Origin: Novosphingobium fuchskuhlense
Lineage (GTDB): Bacteria > Pseudomonadota > Alphaproteobacteria > Sphingomonadales > Sphingomonadaceae
NCBI RefSeq assembly: GCF_001519075.1
Contig: NZ_KQ954244.1
Location: 62,001-126,000, forward strand
Length of the DNA stretch: 64,000 bases
Direction: 5' to 3'
Positions 25,194 to 32,848 of the stretch are shown one piece after another. The translations under genes and the position numbers were made by a program. Position 1 is the stretch's first letter. Each line of letters starts with the position of its first letter. Under the pieces are notes generated by a model. The model did not search any database and was not told the DNA's origin. It saw nothing but the letters and a program-made list of their open reading frames with translations.

Positions 25194-27728
25194 ATGGGGT
25201 TAAGGACAATCGTGTCGCCGTTCCGCGCCGCGCTCTTCGCGGGTGTGGCCGCCACTTCGCTGGCCCTGCCGGGTCTGGCCCATGCCGCCGATGCTGCGGC
25301 CGAAGCGGCCGGCGCCACTTCCGATGACGCCAACGCCATCACCGTTGTCGCGCGCAAGTCGACGGAAACGCTGCAGAACGTGCCGGTGACGATCACCGCG
25401 ATCACCGCCGATGCGATCAACCGCGATCAGGCGACCAAGGCCGAAGCGCTCGGCACCCATGTTCCCACGCTCAACATCTATTCGGGCGGTTCGGGTTCGG
25501 GCGGCTCTATCGCGCTGCGCGGCGTTGGCTCCTCGGCCATTTCGGCGGCGTTCGACTCCGCCGTCGCGCTCGACATGGACGGCATCCAGCTCTCGTCCAT
25601 GCGCCTTCTCCAGGCCGGCTTCTTCGACATGAAGCAGATCGACGTGATGAAGGGCCCGCAGACGCTCTACTTCGGCAAGAGCGCGACCGCGGGCGTGCTC
25701 GGCCTGCGTTCGGCTGATCCCACCAAGCAGTGGGAAGTGGGCGGCAAGGCGAGCTACGAATTCATCGAGCATGGCTATGTCATCGGCGGCTACATTTCGG
25801 GTCCGCTCAGCGACACCCTCGGCATCCGCGTCGCCGGCCAGTACAACGACATCTCGAAGTACACCCAGATCCAGCGGGACATCCCGGTCAAGATCCCCAA
25901 CCGCGGCATGCGCGATTTCGTCGGCCGCCTGACCCTGCAGTGGGATCCGTCGAGCGCGTTCACGGCGAACTTCAAGCTCAACTACATCAGCAACCGCAAC
26001 GACGGCGCGATCGGCCACCAGGACATCGATTGCGGCAAGAACGGCCGTGCGGACGAAGTCGTGCTGCTGGGCGGCGCGGTGGCGATTCCTTCAGGCGCGA
26101 ACTGCAACATCAACGACCGCTACTACGCGATCAGCGACCCTTCGCCGACCCAGGCCGGCGGCTATCCGACGGGCAGCGCCGCGGGTGATGGCAAGTATCC
26201 GGGGCACCCCTTCGGTCGCACGGACATCTGGCTGGCCCGCCTGCGCATGGATCTCGACCTGAGCGACACGCTCAAGCTCAGCTCGGTGACCGGCTACTTC
26301 GACATCAATTCGGTCGATTCGGATACCTACAGCTCGGTCGGCGTCGGCCCGGCGTTCAATCCGAACGGCGTTCCGCTCAATCTGATCGCGCCGCGCCTTG
26401 CCAGCATGAACGGTCCCGGCATCTCGCAGGGCTTCGGTTCGAGCGACCCGCTCAACGCCACCAAGCAGTGGACGCAGGAACTGCGCCTCACCAGCAGCTT
26501 TGACGGTCCGTTCAACTTCATGGTCGGCGGCTTCTACGAACACCGCAACATCGATTTCAACACCTCGCAGCAGGGCGTGAACATCTCGATCATCGCGGCG
26601 GACCCGGTCACGGGCAGCTGGTTCGACTGGTACAAGAAGCACCACACCACCACGAAGGCCTACTCGCTCTTCGCCAGCGGCAACTACAAGCTCACCGAAC
26701 AGCTCGAACTTTCGGGCGGTGTGCGCTGGACCAAGGAAGACAAGGTCAACACGATCGCGGTGCCCTATGTCCATGCCTTCCTCGCGGCGACCCCGGCGTT
26801 CATCAGCAGCGGCTTCTTCTCGGGCCCGATCCCGTTCAAGGACCACAACGTCTCGCCGGAAGTCACCCTGCGCTATAAGGCCAGCGATGACCTCAACATC
26901 TATGCCGCCTACAAGACCGGCTACAAGTCGGGCGGCATCGACAACTCCGCGCTGCCTTCAAACAGCCTGCTCGGCTTCAACAACCCGGCCACGCGTGATG
27001 CCGTGGCGCAGGGCCTGATCTTCAAGTCCGAGCGCGCCAAGGGCGGCGAACTCGGCGTGAAGTCGCAGCTCGCAGGCCGCACAATCACCCTCAACGGCTC
27101 GCTGTTCTACTATGTGTTCAGCGATATCCAGCTGCAGGTATTCGATGCCACCAAGGTCCAGTTCCGCACCTTCAACGCTTCGGAACTGACCACGAAGGGT
27201 ATCGACATCGACTTCAACTGGCGCACGCCGGTCGAAGGCCTGCGCCTCAATGGTGCGATTGCCTATACCAAGGCGACCTTCACCAAGCCGCTGGCTTCGG
27301 CCATCGACGGTTCGCCGCTCGAAGGCCGCAAGGCGTCGCGCGCGCCGGAATGGGCGGGCAACGTCGGGTTCGATTACAGCACCCCCGTGACCACCGACAT
27401 CGAGCTTGGCATGCACAGCAATGTGGCCTTCTCGAGCAGCTACTACACCGATACGACCAGCGTGCAGGACCCGGTCCAGAACGGCTGGGCAACCGTCGAC
27501 GGCAGCCTCTCGATCGGCAACCGCGACGGCAAGTGGAAGCTCGCTCTCGTCGGCATCAACGTGTTCGACAAGCGCTACGTCCAGTCGAGCGGCGCGCGTC
27601 CGTTCCTCGCCGGCCCGGGCGGGCTCGGCACGCCGGGCACCGCCACCTACGTGCCGCAGGGCGATGACCGCAACGTGCTGCTCAACCGCGGCCGCCAGGT
27701 CTTCGTGGAAGCCAGCTTCAAGTTCTGA
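25194..27728 (+). CDS. TonB-dependent outer-membrane receptor
   Basis: 844-residue outer-membrane receptor. A signal peptide ends near LAHAADA (about residue 30). The plug begins with a TonB-box-like AITVVARK and contains LRGVGSS and IDVMKGPQTLYFGKSATAG; the barrel ends with VFVEASFKF, terminating in Phe. It shares plug wording with the receptor at 4696-7206, so they are paralogues of the catabolic, iron-independent kind. AGGGAGG lies just before the ATG at 25194. A hairpin terminator follows the stop. Having one receptor per oxygenase operon suggests uptake of two related substrates or of one substrate under different control. Confidence 0.93.
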   Translation: MGLRTIVSPFRAALFAGVAATSLALPGLAHAADAAAEAAGATSDDANAITVVARKSTETLQNVPVTITAITADAINRDQATKAEALGTHVPTLNIYSGGSGSGGSIALRGVGSSAISAAFDSAVALDMDGIQLSSMRLLQAGFFDMKQIDVMKGPQTLYFGKSATAGVLGLRSADPTKQWEVGGKASYEFIEHGYVIGGYISGPLSDTLGIRVAGQYNDISKYTQIQRDIPVKIPNRGMRDFVGRLTLQWDPSSAFTANFKLNYISNRNDGAIGHQDIDCGKNGRADEVVLLGGAVAIPSGANCNINDRYYAISDPSPTQAGGYPTGSAAGDGKYPGHPFGRTDIWLARLRMDLDLSDTLKLSSVTGYFDINSVDSDTYSSVGVGPAFNPNGVPLNLIAPRLASMNGPGISQGFGSSDPLNATKQWTQELRLTSSFDGPFNFMVGGFYEHRNIDFNTSQQGVNISIIAADPVTGSWFDWYKKHHTTTKAYSLFASGNYKLTEQLELSGGVRWTKEDKVNTIAVPYVHAFLAATPAFISSGFFSGPIPFKDHNVSPEVTLRYKASDDLNIYAAYKTGYKSGGIDNSALPSNSLLGFNNPATRDAVAQGLIFKSERAKGGELGVKSQLAGRTITLNGSLFYYVFSDIQLQVFDATKVQFRTFNASELTTKGIDIDFNWRTPVEGLRLNGAIAYTKATFTKPLASAIDGSPLEGRKASRAPEWAGNVGFDYSTPVTTDIELGMHSNVAFSSSYYTDTTSVQDPVQNGWATVDGSLSIGNRDGKWKLALVGINVFDKRYVQSSGARPFLAGPGGLGTPGTATYVPQGDDRNVLLNRGRQVFVEASFKF

Positions 27729-27748
27729 CCTTCAGAACATAGGCAAAG

Positions 27749-27784
27749 AAAGGGCCGCTCCGGGGAACCGGGGCGGCCTTTTCC
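27749..27784 (+). terminator. Rho-independent terminator after the TonB receptor
   Basis: Arms aagggccgctccgg (27750-27763) and ccggggcggcc (27768-27778) pair with small mismatches around a 4-base loop, followed by TTTT. It begins about 20 bases after the receptor stop. Confidence 0.75.
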
Positions 27785-27815
27785 GTTTGGACGCTGGGGA
27801 GGACTGTGTTGGGCC

Positions 27816-27899
27816 GCTCTGGATTCCAACCTGCGCGGGAATGACGATTGCATATGGTGCACGCAATTCGTCCTCCCCGCGCAGGCAGGGATCCAGAGC
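27816..27899. repeat. Long imperfect inverted repeat (dispersed intergenic element)
   Basis: Arms 27816-27846 (gctctggat... then cctgcgcggg) and 27869-27899 (...ccgcgcaggc, ending gatccagagc) are imperfect reverse complements. The inner attgc/gcaat bases extend the stem, so the whole 84 bases can fold back on itself. Part of the same word (ccgctctggat) recurs near 57713. It lies between convergent genes and looks like a member of a genome-wide family of intergenic palindromes. Confidence 0.65.
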
Positions 27900-27924
27900 A
27901 GGCTAACGCCGTGCCAAGGGCCCC

Positions 27925-30078
27925 TTAAGCCGCCACTACGCGCACGGGAATGGCGCTTTGCAGCACCATGCCGGTGATCGGATCGGCATCGTCGGCATCG
28001 TCGATCAGGCGGTTGGTTGAGGCGCCGACGGTCATCACGTCGTCCTTGCCGGCATCATCGTTGCCCCAGGCGTGCGACATCGAGATCACCCCGCGGCGCA
28101 CCTTGTCGCTTGCGTTGGCCACGGCATGGATCGAGGCAACGCGCGAGGCGATCTCGATCACCGCGCCGTCCTCCACGCCGAGCGCGGCGAGATCCTCCGG
28201 ATTGAAGTAGGCCGGGTTGGTCGGCATCTTCTTCTTGAGGAATTCGGAGATGTGCCCGTTGCTGTTGTAGCGGTGCTTGGAGCGGCGCGAGATCAGGCGG
28301 AAATCGAAGCCGTCCGCTTCGGGCCGTGCTGCAGCATAGTGCGAAAATGCTGCAGGCATCTCGCCCGCGCCCAGCTGGAACCGGTTCGCCGCGTCCGGAT
28401 CTGCCGGTTCGATCGTGGCATGGGCTTCGGGATAGAACATTGCCCCGCCCGGGTTTTCGCTCGCCAGCGAATCCGCGCGCGCCTTGCTCGGTGCGACGAG
28501 GCAGCCGTGCGAGATGAGGTCGAGCATGGTCATCTTGTCGGGCACGCTCTCCATCGAGCAGGGCCCACCGGGCAATTGCAGCTGGAGGCCGAGATGCTTG
28601 GCGATCCACCACAGCATCTCGTATTCATCCATGGTGTCGCCCGGCGGCGGCACCATCGCCTCGGCATAGTGGGCGTAAGGTTCCTCGCAGAACGGCTGCG
28701 AGACGTTGTTGATGTCTTCCCGTTCAAGGCACATCGACGGTGCGAGGATCACGTCCGCCCGCTTTGCGCTGGCCGACATATAGGGATCGACCTGGACGAA
28801 CATCTCCAGCGTTTCCAAGGCTTTCCTCACCTTGCGCTGGTTGGGAAAGGCGATTTCTGGGTTGCCGCCGATCGAGATCAGCACCTTGATCTGGCCTTCG
28901 CCGGGAGTGAGGATCTCGTCCGCGAGCACCGGACAGGGCATTTCGGTGCCGAGCTTGCCGATGCCGCGAATGCGCGACTGGGCGAAGCCTTCGCCGAACA
29001 TCGGCATCGGCGGGGCGACCTGCGCTTTCTTGGGCCCGGCAGCAAAGGGCATGAACACCATGGGGTTCGCCACCTTGTCACCCGCCTGGTTGAACCGCGC
29101 GCAGACCACGTTGAGCGCGGTGACCATATATTCGGTGAGGACGCCGCGCCCGGCCATTTCCGGCCCGGTGCCCGTGACCACGCGGCCCTTCGCCGCGCGG
29201 GCGAACATGCGGGCGGCGGCGACGATCTGTTCGGCCGGAACCCCCGCTCGCTCAGCCGCCAGATCGGGCGTGAAGTCCTTTACCGCGTCAGCCAGCGCGT
29301 CGAAGCCATCGACATGAGCGGCGACGAAGTTGCGGTCGTAGAGACCCTCCTTGATGATCACGTGCAGCATGCCGCCAAGCAGCGCGGGGTCCTCGCCCGG
29401 CTTCACCTGCAGGTAGAGGTCCGCGAGGTTGCCGGTATCGCTCTGGCGCGGATCGGCGACGATCACCTTCATCCCCCGCGCCTTGGCATCGCGGAGGCGG
29501 CGCGAGGGCGAGAACGGCGGGACGCCGCCGCTCGGCGTATAGTGCGAGACGAGCGGGTTGTTGCCGACGAACATGACGACGTCGGATTCCTCGAAGTTGT
29601 TCGGCCCACCCATCCACTGGCCATAGCGCGCGGTGGTGAAGACCTTGGCGGGCTGGTCGACCGTGACGCTGGTATAGTAGTTGCGCGTGCCGATGGCCTC
29701 CGCCAGCGCATAGGATGTGCCGAGCACCGCGCTGTTCTGGAAGGCATTGGTGCCGCAATAGAGCGCGACCGCATGGGGGCCGTGTTCGGCAATGACGGCG
29801 CGGATCTTGTCTGCCACCAGCTTGAGCGCCTCGGCGGTCGAGGTCTCGACGAACTCGGCGCCCTTGACCCCAGCCTTGCGCACCAGCGGGCGCAGGTGCC
29901 GTTCGGGCAGATTGTGCATTTCGGGCATCTGGCGGCCCTTCACGCACGTATAGCCGTTGAAGAGCGGATTCTCGGGATCGCCCCGCACCGCCGTGACCTT
30001 GTCGCCCTCCACATCGACCAGCATGGCACAGCTGGCATGGCAGAAGCGGCAGAAGGTACGCAGGGTCTTATCGGCCAA
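27925..30078 (-). CDS. Molybdopterin-dependent oxidoreductase (DMSO reductase family)
   Basis: 717-residue enzyme with an N-terminal [4Fe-4S] site (C11-x2-C14-x3-C18 and C46 in TCVKGR), then molybdopterin-binding domains and the C-terminal dinucleotide-binding domain (LISRRSKHRYNSNGH, ending with the AWGNDDAGKDD region). No Tat signal is present, so it should be cytoplasmic. The start is TTG at 30078 with GGGAGA six bases upstream; ATG codons further up lie in the intergenic region. No electron-transfer subunit is adjacent. The family includes formate dehydrogenases, acetylene hydratase-like enzymes and C25 steroid hydroxylase-type enzymes, so an oxygen-independent hydroxylation or dehydrogenation is conceivable, but the substrate cannot be assigned. 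Confidence 0.88.
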   Translation of the reverse strand: MADKTLRTFCRFCHASCAMLVDVEGDKVTAVRGDPENPLFNGYTCVKGRQMPEMHNLPERHLRPLVRKAGVKGAEFVETSTAEALKLVADKIRAVIAEHGPHAVALYCGTNAFQNSAVLGTSYALAEAIGTRNYYTSVTVDQPAKVFTTARYGQWMGGPNNFEESDVVMFVGNNPLVSHYTPSGGVPPFSPSRRLRDAKARGMKVIVADPRQSDTGNLADLYLQVKPGEDPALLGGMLHVIIKEGLYDRNFVAAHVDGFDALADAVKDFTPDLAAERAGVPAEQIVAAARMFARAAKGRVVTGTGPEMAGRGVLTEYMVTALNVVCARFNQAGDKVANPMVFMPFAAGPKKAQVAPPMPMFGEGFAQSRIRGIGKLGTEMPCPVLADEILTPGEGQIKVLISIGGNPEIAFPNQRKVRKALETLEMFVQVDPYMSASAKRADVILAPSMCLEREDINNVSQPFCEEPYAHYAEAMVPPPGDTMDEYEMLWWIAKHLGLQLQLPGGPCSMESVPDKMTMLDLISHGCLVAPSKARADSLASENPGGAMFYPEAHATIEPADPDAANRFQLGAGEMPAAFSHYAAARPEADGFDFRLISRRSKHRYNSNGHISEFLKKKMPTNPAYFNPEDLAALGVEDGAVIEIASRVASIHAVANASDKVRRGVISMSHAWGNDDAGKDDVMTVGASTNRLIDDADDADPITGMVLQSAIPVRVVAA

Positions 30079-30246
30079 GACACGTCTCCCAATATTTTGA
30101 ATAGGGAAGCTATCGGCAATCCGGGGCCGGGCACACTGATGAAAGAGAGGGGGCCCGAGAACAGGGGGCACCGCTCATTTCCGCCAGTGGCCTTGGCTGA
30201 AAAACCCGGGCTTGATGCTAGCCCAGCCTGCACTGGAGGAGACACG
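30079..30246. promoter_or_regulatory. Divergent promoter region (molybdoenzyme / MDR reductase)
   Basis: 168 bases between divergent starts. It contains GGAGGAG (near 30236-30242), a strong ribosome site for the reductase, and GGGAGA for the molybdoenzyme on the other strand. No operator is recognised. Confidence 0.4.
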
Positions 30247-31257
30247 ATGAGCACCGCAAACCGCCACTGGATCCTTGCCCGGCGCCCTGTCGGCAACGGC
30301 TATGCCGAAGCCTTTGCGCTGGAGACGGAGACGCTGCCCGCGCTGGCGGAGGGCCAGATCCTCGTCGCAAACAAGGTGCTCTCGATGGACAGCGGCACCC
30401 GCATGTACATGACCGACCGTGAGGACAGCTACCAGCCGGGCACGCCGCTTGGTGCCAAGCTGATCGGTACGGTGCTGGGCGTGGTCGTGGAAAGCCGCCA
30501 TGCGGCGTACAAGGCGGGCGACCGTGTGCGCTGCTATGGCCAGTGGGCAGACTATTCGGTGGTCGAACCGGATGCGACCTATTGCACCGGGCTCGACGAC
30601 GCGCATGACGATCTCAAAGCGTACGTCGGCATTTACGGCGCCAATGGCTGGACAGCATGGGTCGGCGTGGTCGAGACCGGCGCGGCCAAGGCGGGCGAGA
30701 CATTTGTGGTTTCCGCCGCCGCAGGCTGCACCGGGCTCATGGCAGGCCAGATCGCCAAGGCGCGCGGGTGCCGGGTGATCGGCATCGCAGGGGGCGCGGC
30801 CAAGTGCGACCTGCTGACGCGCGAATACGGCTTTGACGGCGCGATCGACTACAAGGCCGCCGACGTCGAGGCCGAACTCGCTCGGCTCTGCCCGAATGGC
30901 ATCGACGTCTATTTCGACAATGTCGGCGGCGCGATCCTCGATGCGGCGCTTGCCAATATGGCGCTGTTCGGACGCGTCGCGGTCTGCGGGCTGATCACCA
31001 ACTATATCGCTGAGGGGCCCGTGCCCGGTCCCTACCGCTTCGATCAGGTGCTGATGAAGCGGCTGCGCATCGAAGGCTTCTTCTCGCCCGACTTCTATGC
31101 GCGCGAGCCGGAATTCAATCCGCAGCTGGCGCGGCTGGCGGCGGCGGGCCAGCTGCGGCTGCCCTTCGAAGTGAGCACGGGGCTGGAAGCGACCTCGGCG
31201 GCCTTCACCAAGCTCTTCACCGGGGCGAACATCGGCAAGGTGGTGGTGGAACTCTAG
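30247..31257 (+). CDS. NADP-dependent MDR-family enone reductase (CurA-like)
   Basis: 336-residue zinc-independent medium-chain reductase. SAAAGCTGLMAGQIAK is the nucleotide-binding loop, VIGIAGGAAKC and FDNVGG follow. Expected reaction: NADPH-dependent reduction of an alpha,beta-unsaturated ketone or CoA ester. The start follows GGAGGAG. Its C-terminal third is nearly the same as the partial gene at 2-310 at both protein and DNA level, marking a duplication. It is a single-gene unit; its stop overlaps the convergent SDR stop (CTAG at 31254-31257). Confidence 0.92.
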   Translation: MSTANRHWILARRPVGNGYAEAFALETETLPALAEGQILVANKVLSMDSGTRMYMTDREDSYQPGTPLGAKLIGTVLGVVVESRHAAYKAGDRVRCYGQWADYSVVEPDATYCTGLDDAHDDLKAYVGIYGANGWTAWVGVVETGAAKAGETFVVSAAAGCTGLMAGQIAKARGCRVIGIAGGAAKCDLLTREYGFDGAIDYKAADVEAELARLCPNGIDVYFDNVGGAILDAALANMALFGRVAVCGLITNYIAEGPVPGPYRFDQVLMKRLRIEGFFSPDFYAREPEFNPQLARLAAAGQLRLPFEVSTGLEATSAAFTKLFTGANIGKVVVEL

Positions 31258-32033
31258 ATCTGCGTGAAGCCGCCGTCGATGACCAGCTCGCTGCAGGTCA
31301 TGTAGCTGGCAGCATCAGAGCACAGGAACACCACGCCGCCGCCCATTTCCTCGGGCCGGGCCATGCGCCCGATGGGGTGGGTCATCTTGATGCCCTCCAT
31401 CGCCGCCTCGCGGCTGGGCGCGACGCCCATCTCGACATAGCGGTCGATGATGCTGCCGAGCATCCCGGTATCGACGCCGCCCGGATGCACCGAGTTGACA
31501 CGGATGTTGTAGCCGAGCGCGGCAAACTCGGCCCCCATGCACTTGGTGAGGCCGGTCAGCGCGAACTTGCTGGTGCAGTAGGCCGCGTTGAACGGTGCGC
31601 CGTTGATGCCGCCGACCGAGGAGAAGTTGACCACGCTCGCGCCGCTCGTCCTCGCCTTGCCGCCCTCGCGCAGCAGCGGCAGAAGCGCCTGCGTACCGAG
31701 GATCACGCCATCGACATTGACCGCATTGAGGCGGTGGAACGCCTCCAGCGTCGTGGCCTCGAAGCTCTCCACGATGGAAATGCCGGCGATATGCACCAGC
31801 GCATCGAGCCGCCCATAGTGCGCCGCGACCACATCGGCGAGAGCCTTCCAGCTCGCCGCGCTCGTCACGTCGAGGCTGTGGTAGAGATCGCAGGGCACAT
31901 CTGCACCCGCGTCCGGCAGATCCGCCGCGATCACGACCGCGTGCGCGGCCTTGAGCGCCTTGCACACCGCGCGGCCGATACCCCCGGTCGCGCCGGTAAC
32001 CAGCGCGACAACTCCGTCCAGCGCAATCGTCAT
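31254..32033 (-). CDS. Short-chain dehydrogenase/reductase
   Basis: 259-residue classical SDR. TGATGGIG is the cofactor motif, VHIAG replaces NNAG, the serine is in NFSSVGG, and YCTSK is the Tyr-x3-Lys pair; DGGFTQI ends the protein. ATG at 32033 is chosen because it gives the normal SDR N-terminus, 11 bases after the upstream SDR ends. Last gene of the Rieske - SDR - SDR operon. With two SDRs in series, one may oxidise each hydroxyl of a diol or epimerise a hydroxyl group through a ketone. Confidence 0.88.
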   Translation of the reverse strand: MTIALDGVVALVTGATGGIGRAVCKALKAAHAVVIAADLPDAGADVPCDLYHSLDVTSAASWKALADVVAAHYGRLDALVHIAGISIVESFEATTLEAFHRLNAVNVDGVILGTQALLPLLREGGKARTSGASVVNFSSVGGINGAPFNAAYCTSKFALTGLTKCMGAEFAALGYNIRVNSVHPGGVDTGMLGSIIDRYVEMGVAPSREAAMEGIKMTHPIGRMARPEEMGGGVVFLCSDAASYMTCSELVIDGGFTQI

Positions 32034-32044
32034 GCCTGCATCCC

Positions 32045-32848
32045 TTACTGGGCGGTCCAGCCGCCATCGACGACGAGTTCCGCGCCCGTCACGTAGCTCG
32101 CATCGTCGGAGGCGAGGAAGGCGATGGCCGGGGCGATCTCGTCCGGTTCGGCAATGCGGCCCATCGGGGTGGTAGCGCCAAGGCCCGCCATGAGCGCCTC
32201 GACGGATTCGCCCATGCCCTTTTCCACCCAGCCGGCCATGCCCTGTTCGAGCAGATGCGTGCGCACGAAGCCGGGGTGGACCGAATTGACGCGGATCGGC
32301 ATGCGCTTCTGCGCGAACTCGATGGCGACAGCCTTGCAGAACAGCCGCACCGCGCCCTTCGAGGTGTTGTAGGCCGCAGCATCGGCAATGCCGACGATCC
32401 CCATGATGGAGCTGATCGCGATGACCGACGAACCGCCGCGCGTGGTCCGTCCGGTCTCCTCCATCAGCGGCGCGCAGTGCTTCACGCCCAGGAACAGGCC
32501 ATCGACATTGACCGCCATGACGCGGTGCCAGTCTGCCAGCGTGATGTCCTCGACCCGCGCGGTGCAATCGGTGCCCGCATTGGCGACCATCACATCAAGC
32601 CGCCCATGATCGGCGCGGACCTGTGCTGCGGCGGCCTGCCAATCGGCTTCCTGCGCCACGTTGAGCTGCAGATACCGCGCAGACGGCCCCAGCCGGCCGA
32701 GCACGGCGGCAACCTCCGCCGCACCCGGATCGGGCAAGTCCGTCAGCACGACCACCGCGCCTTCGGACAGCAGCCGCTCTGCCGCCGCAAGGCCAATGCC
32801 GCGCAGCGCGCCAGTGACCAGCGCGACGCGCCCTTCAAGCCGCTGCAT
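32045..32848 (-). CDS. Short-chain dehydrogenase/reductase
   Basis: 267-residue classical SDR with TGALRGIG, VANAG, the serine in AISSIMG, and YNTSK. DGGWTAQ ends the protein. The ATG at 32848 overlaps the Rieske stop by one base (GTGATG context), so it is translationally coupled; a GTG one codon earlier is also open. Its closest visible relative is the adjacent SDR at 31254-32033 (similar ends and IRVNSVHPG), suggesting local duplication followed by divergence. Expected to act directly on the product of the preceding oxygenase. Confidence 0.88.
   Translation of the reverse strand: MQRLEGRVALVTGALRGIGLAAAERLLSEGAVVVLTDLPDPGAAEVAAVLGRLGPSARYLQLNVAQEADWQAAAAQVRADHGRLDVMVANAGTDCTARVEDITLADWHRVMAVNVDGLFLGVKHCAPLMEETGRTTRGGSSVIAISSIMGIVGIADAAAYNTSKGAVRLFCKAVAIEFAQKRMPIRVNSVHPGFVRTHLLEQGMAGWVEKGMGESVEALMAGLGATTPMGRIAEPDEIAPAIAFLASDDASYVTGAELVVDGGWTAQ

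Noticed and set aside
28072..30246. A long plus-strand frame running through the molybdoenzyme into the reductase
   Set aside because: Only the part from the GGAGGAG-preceded ATG at 30247 matches the reductase family. The upstream part is antisense to a clear gene.
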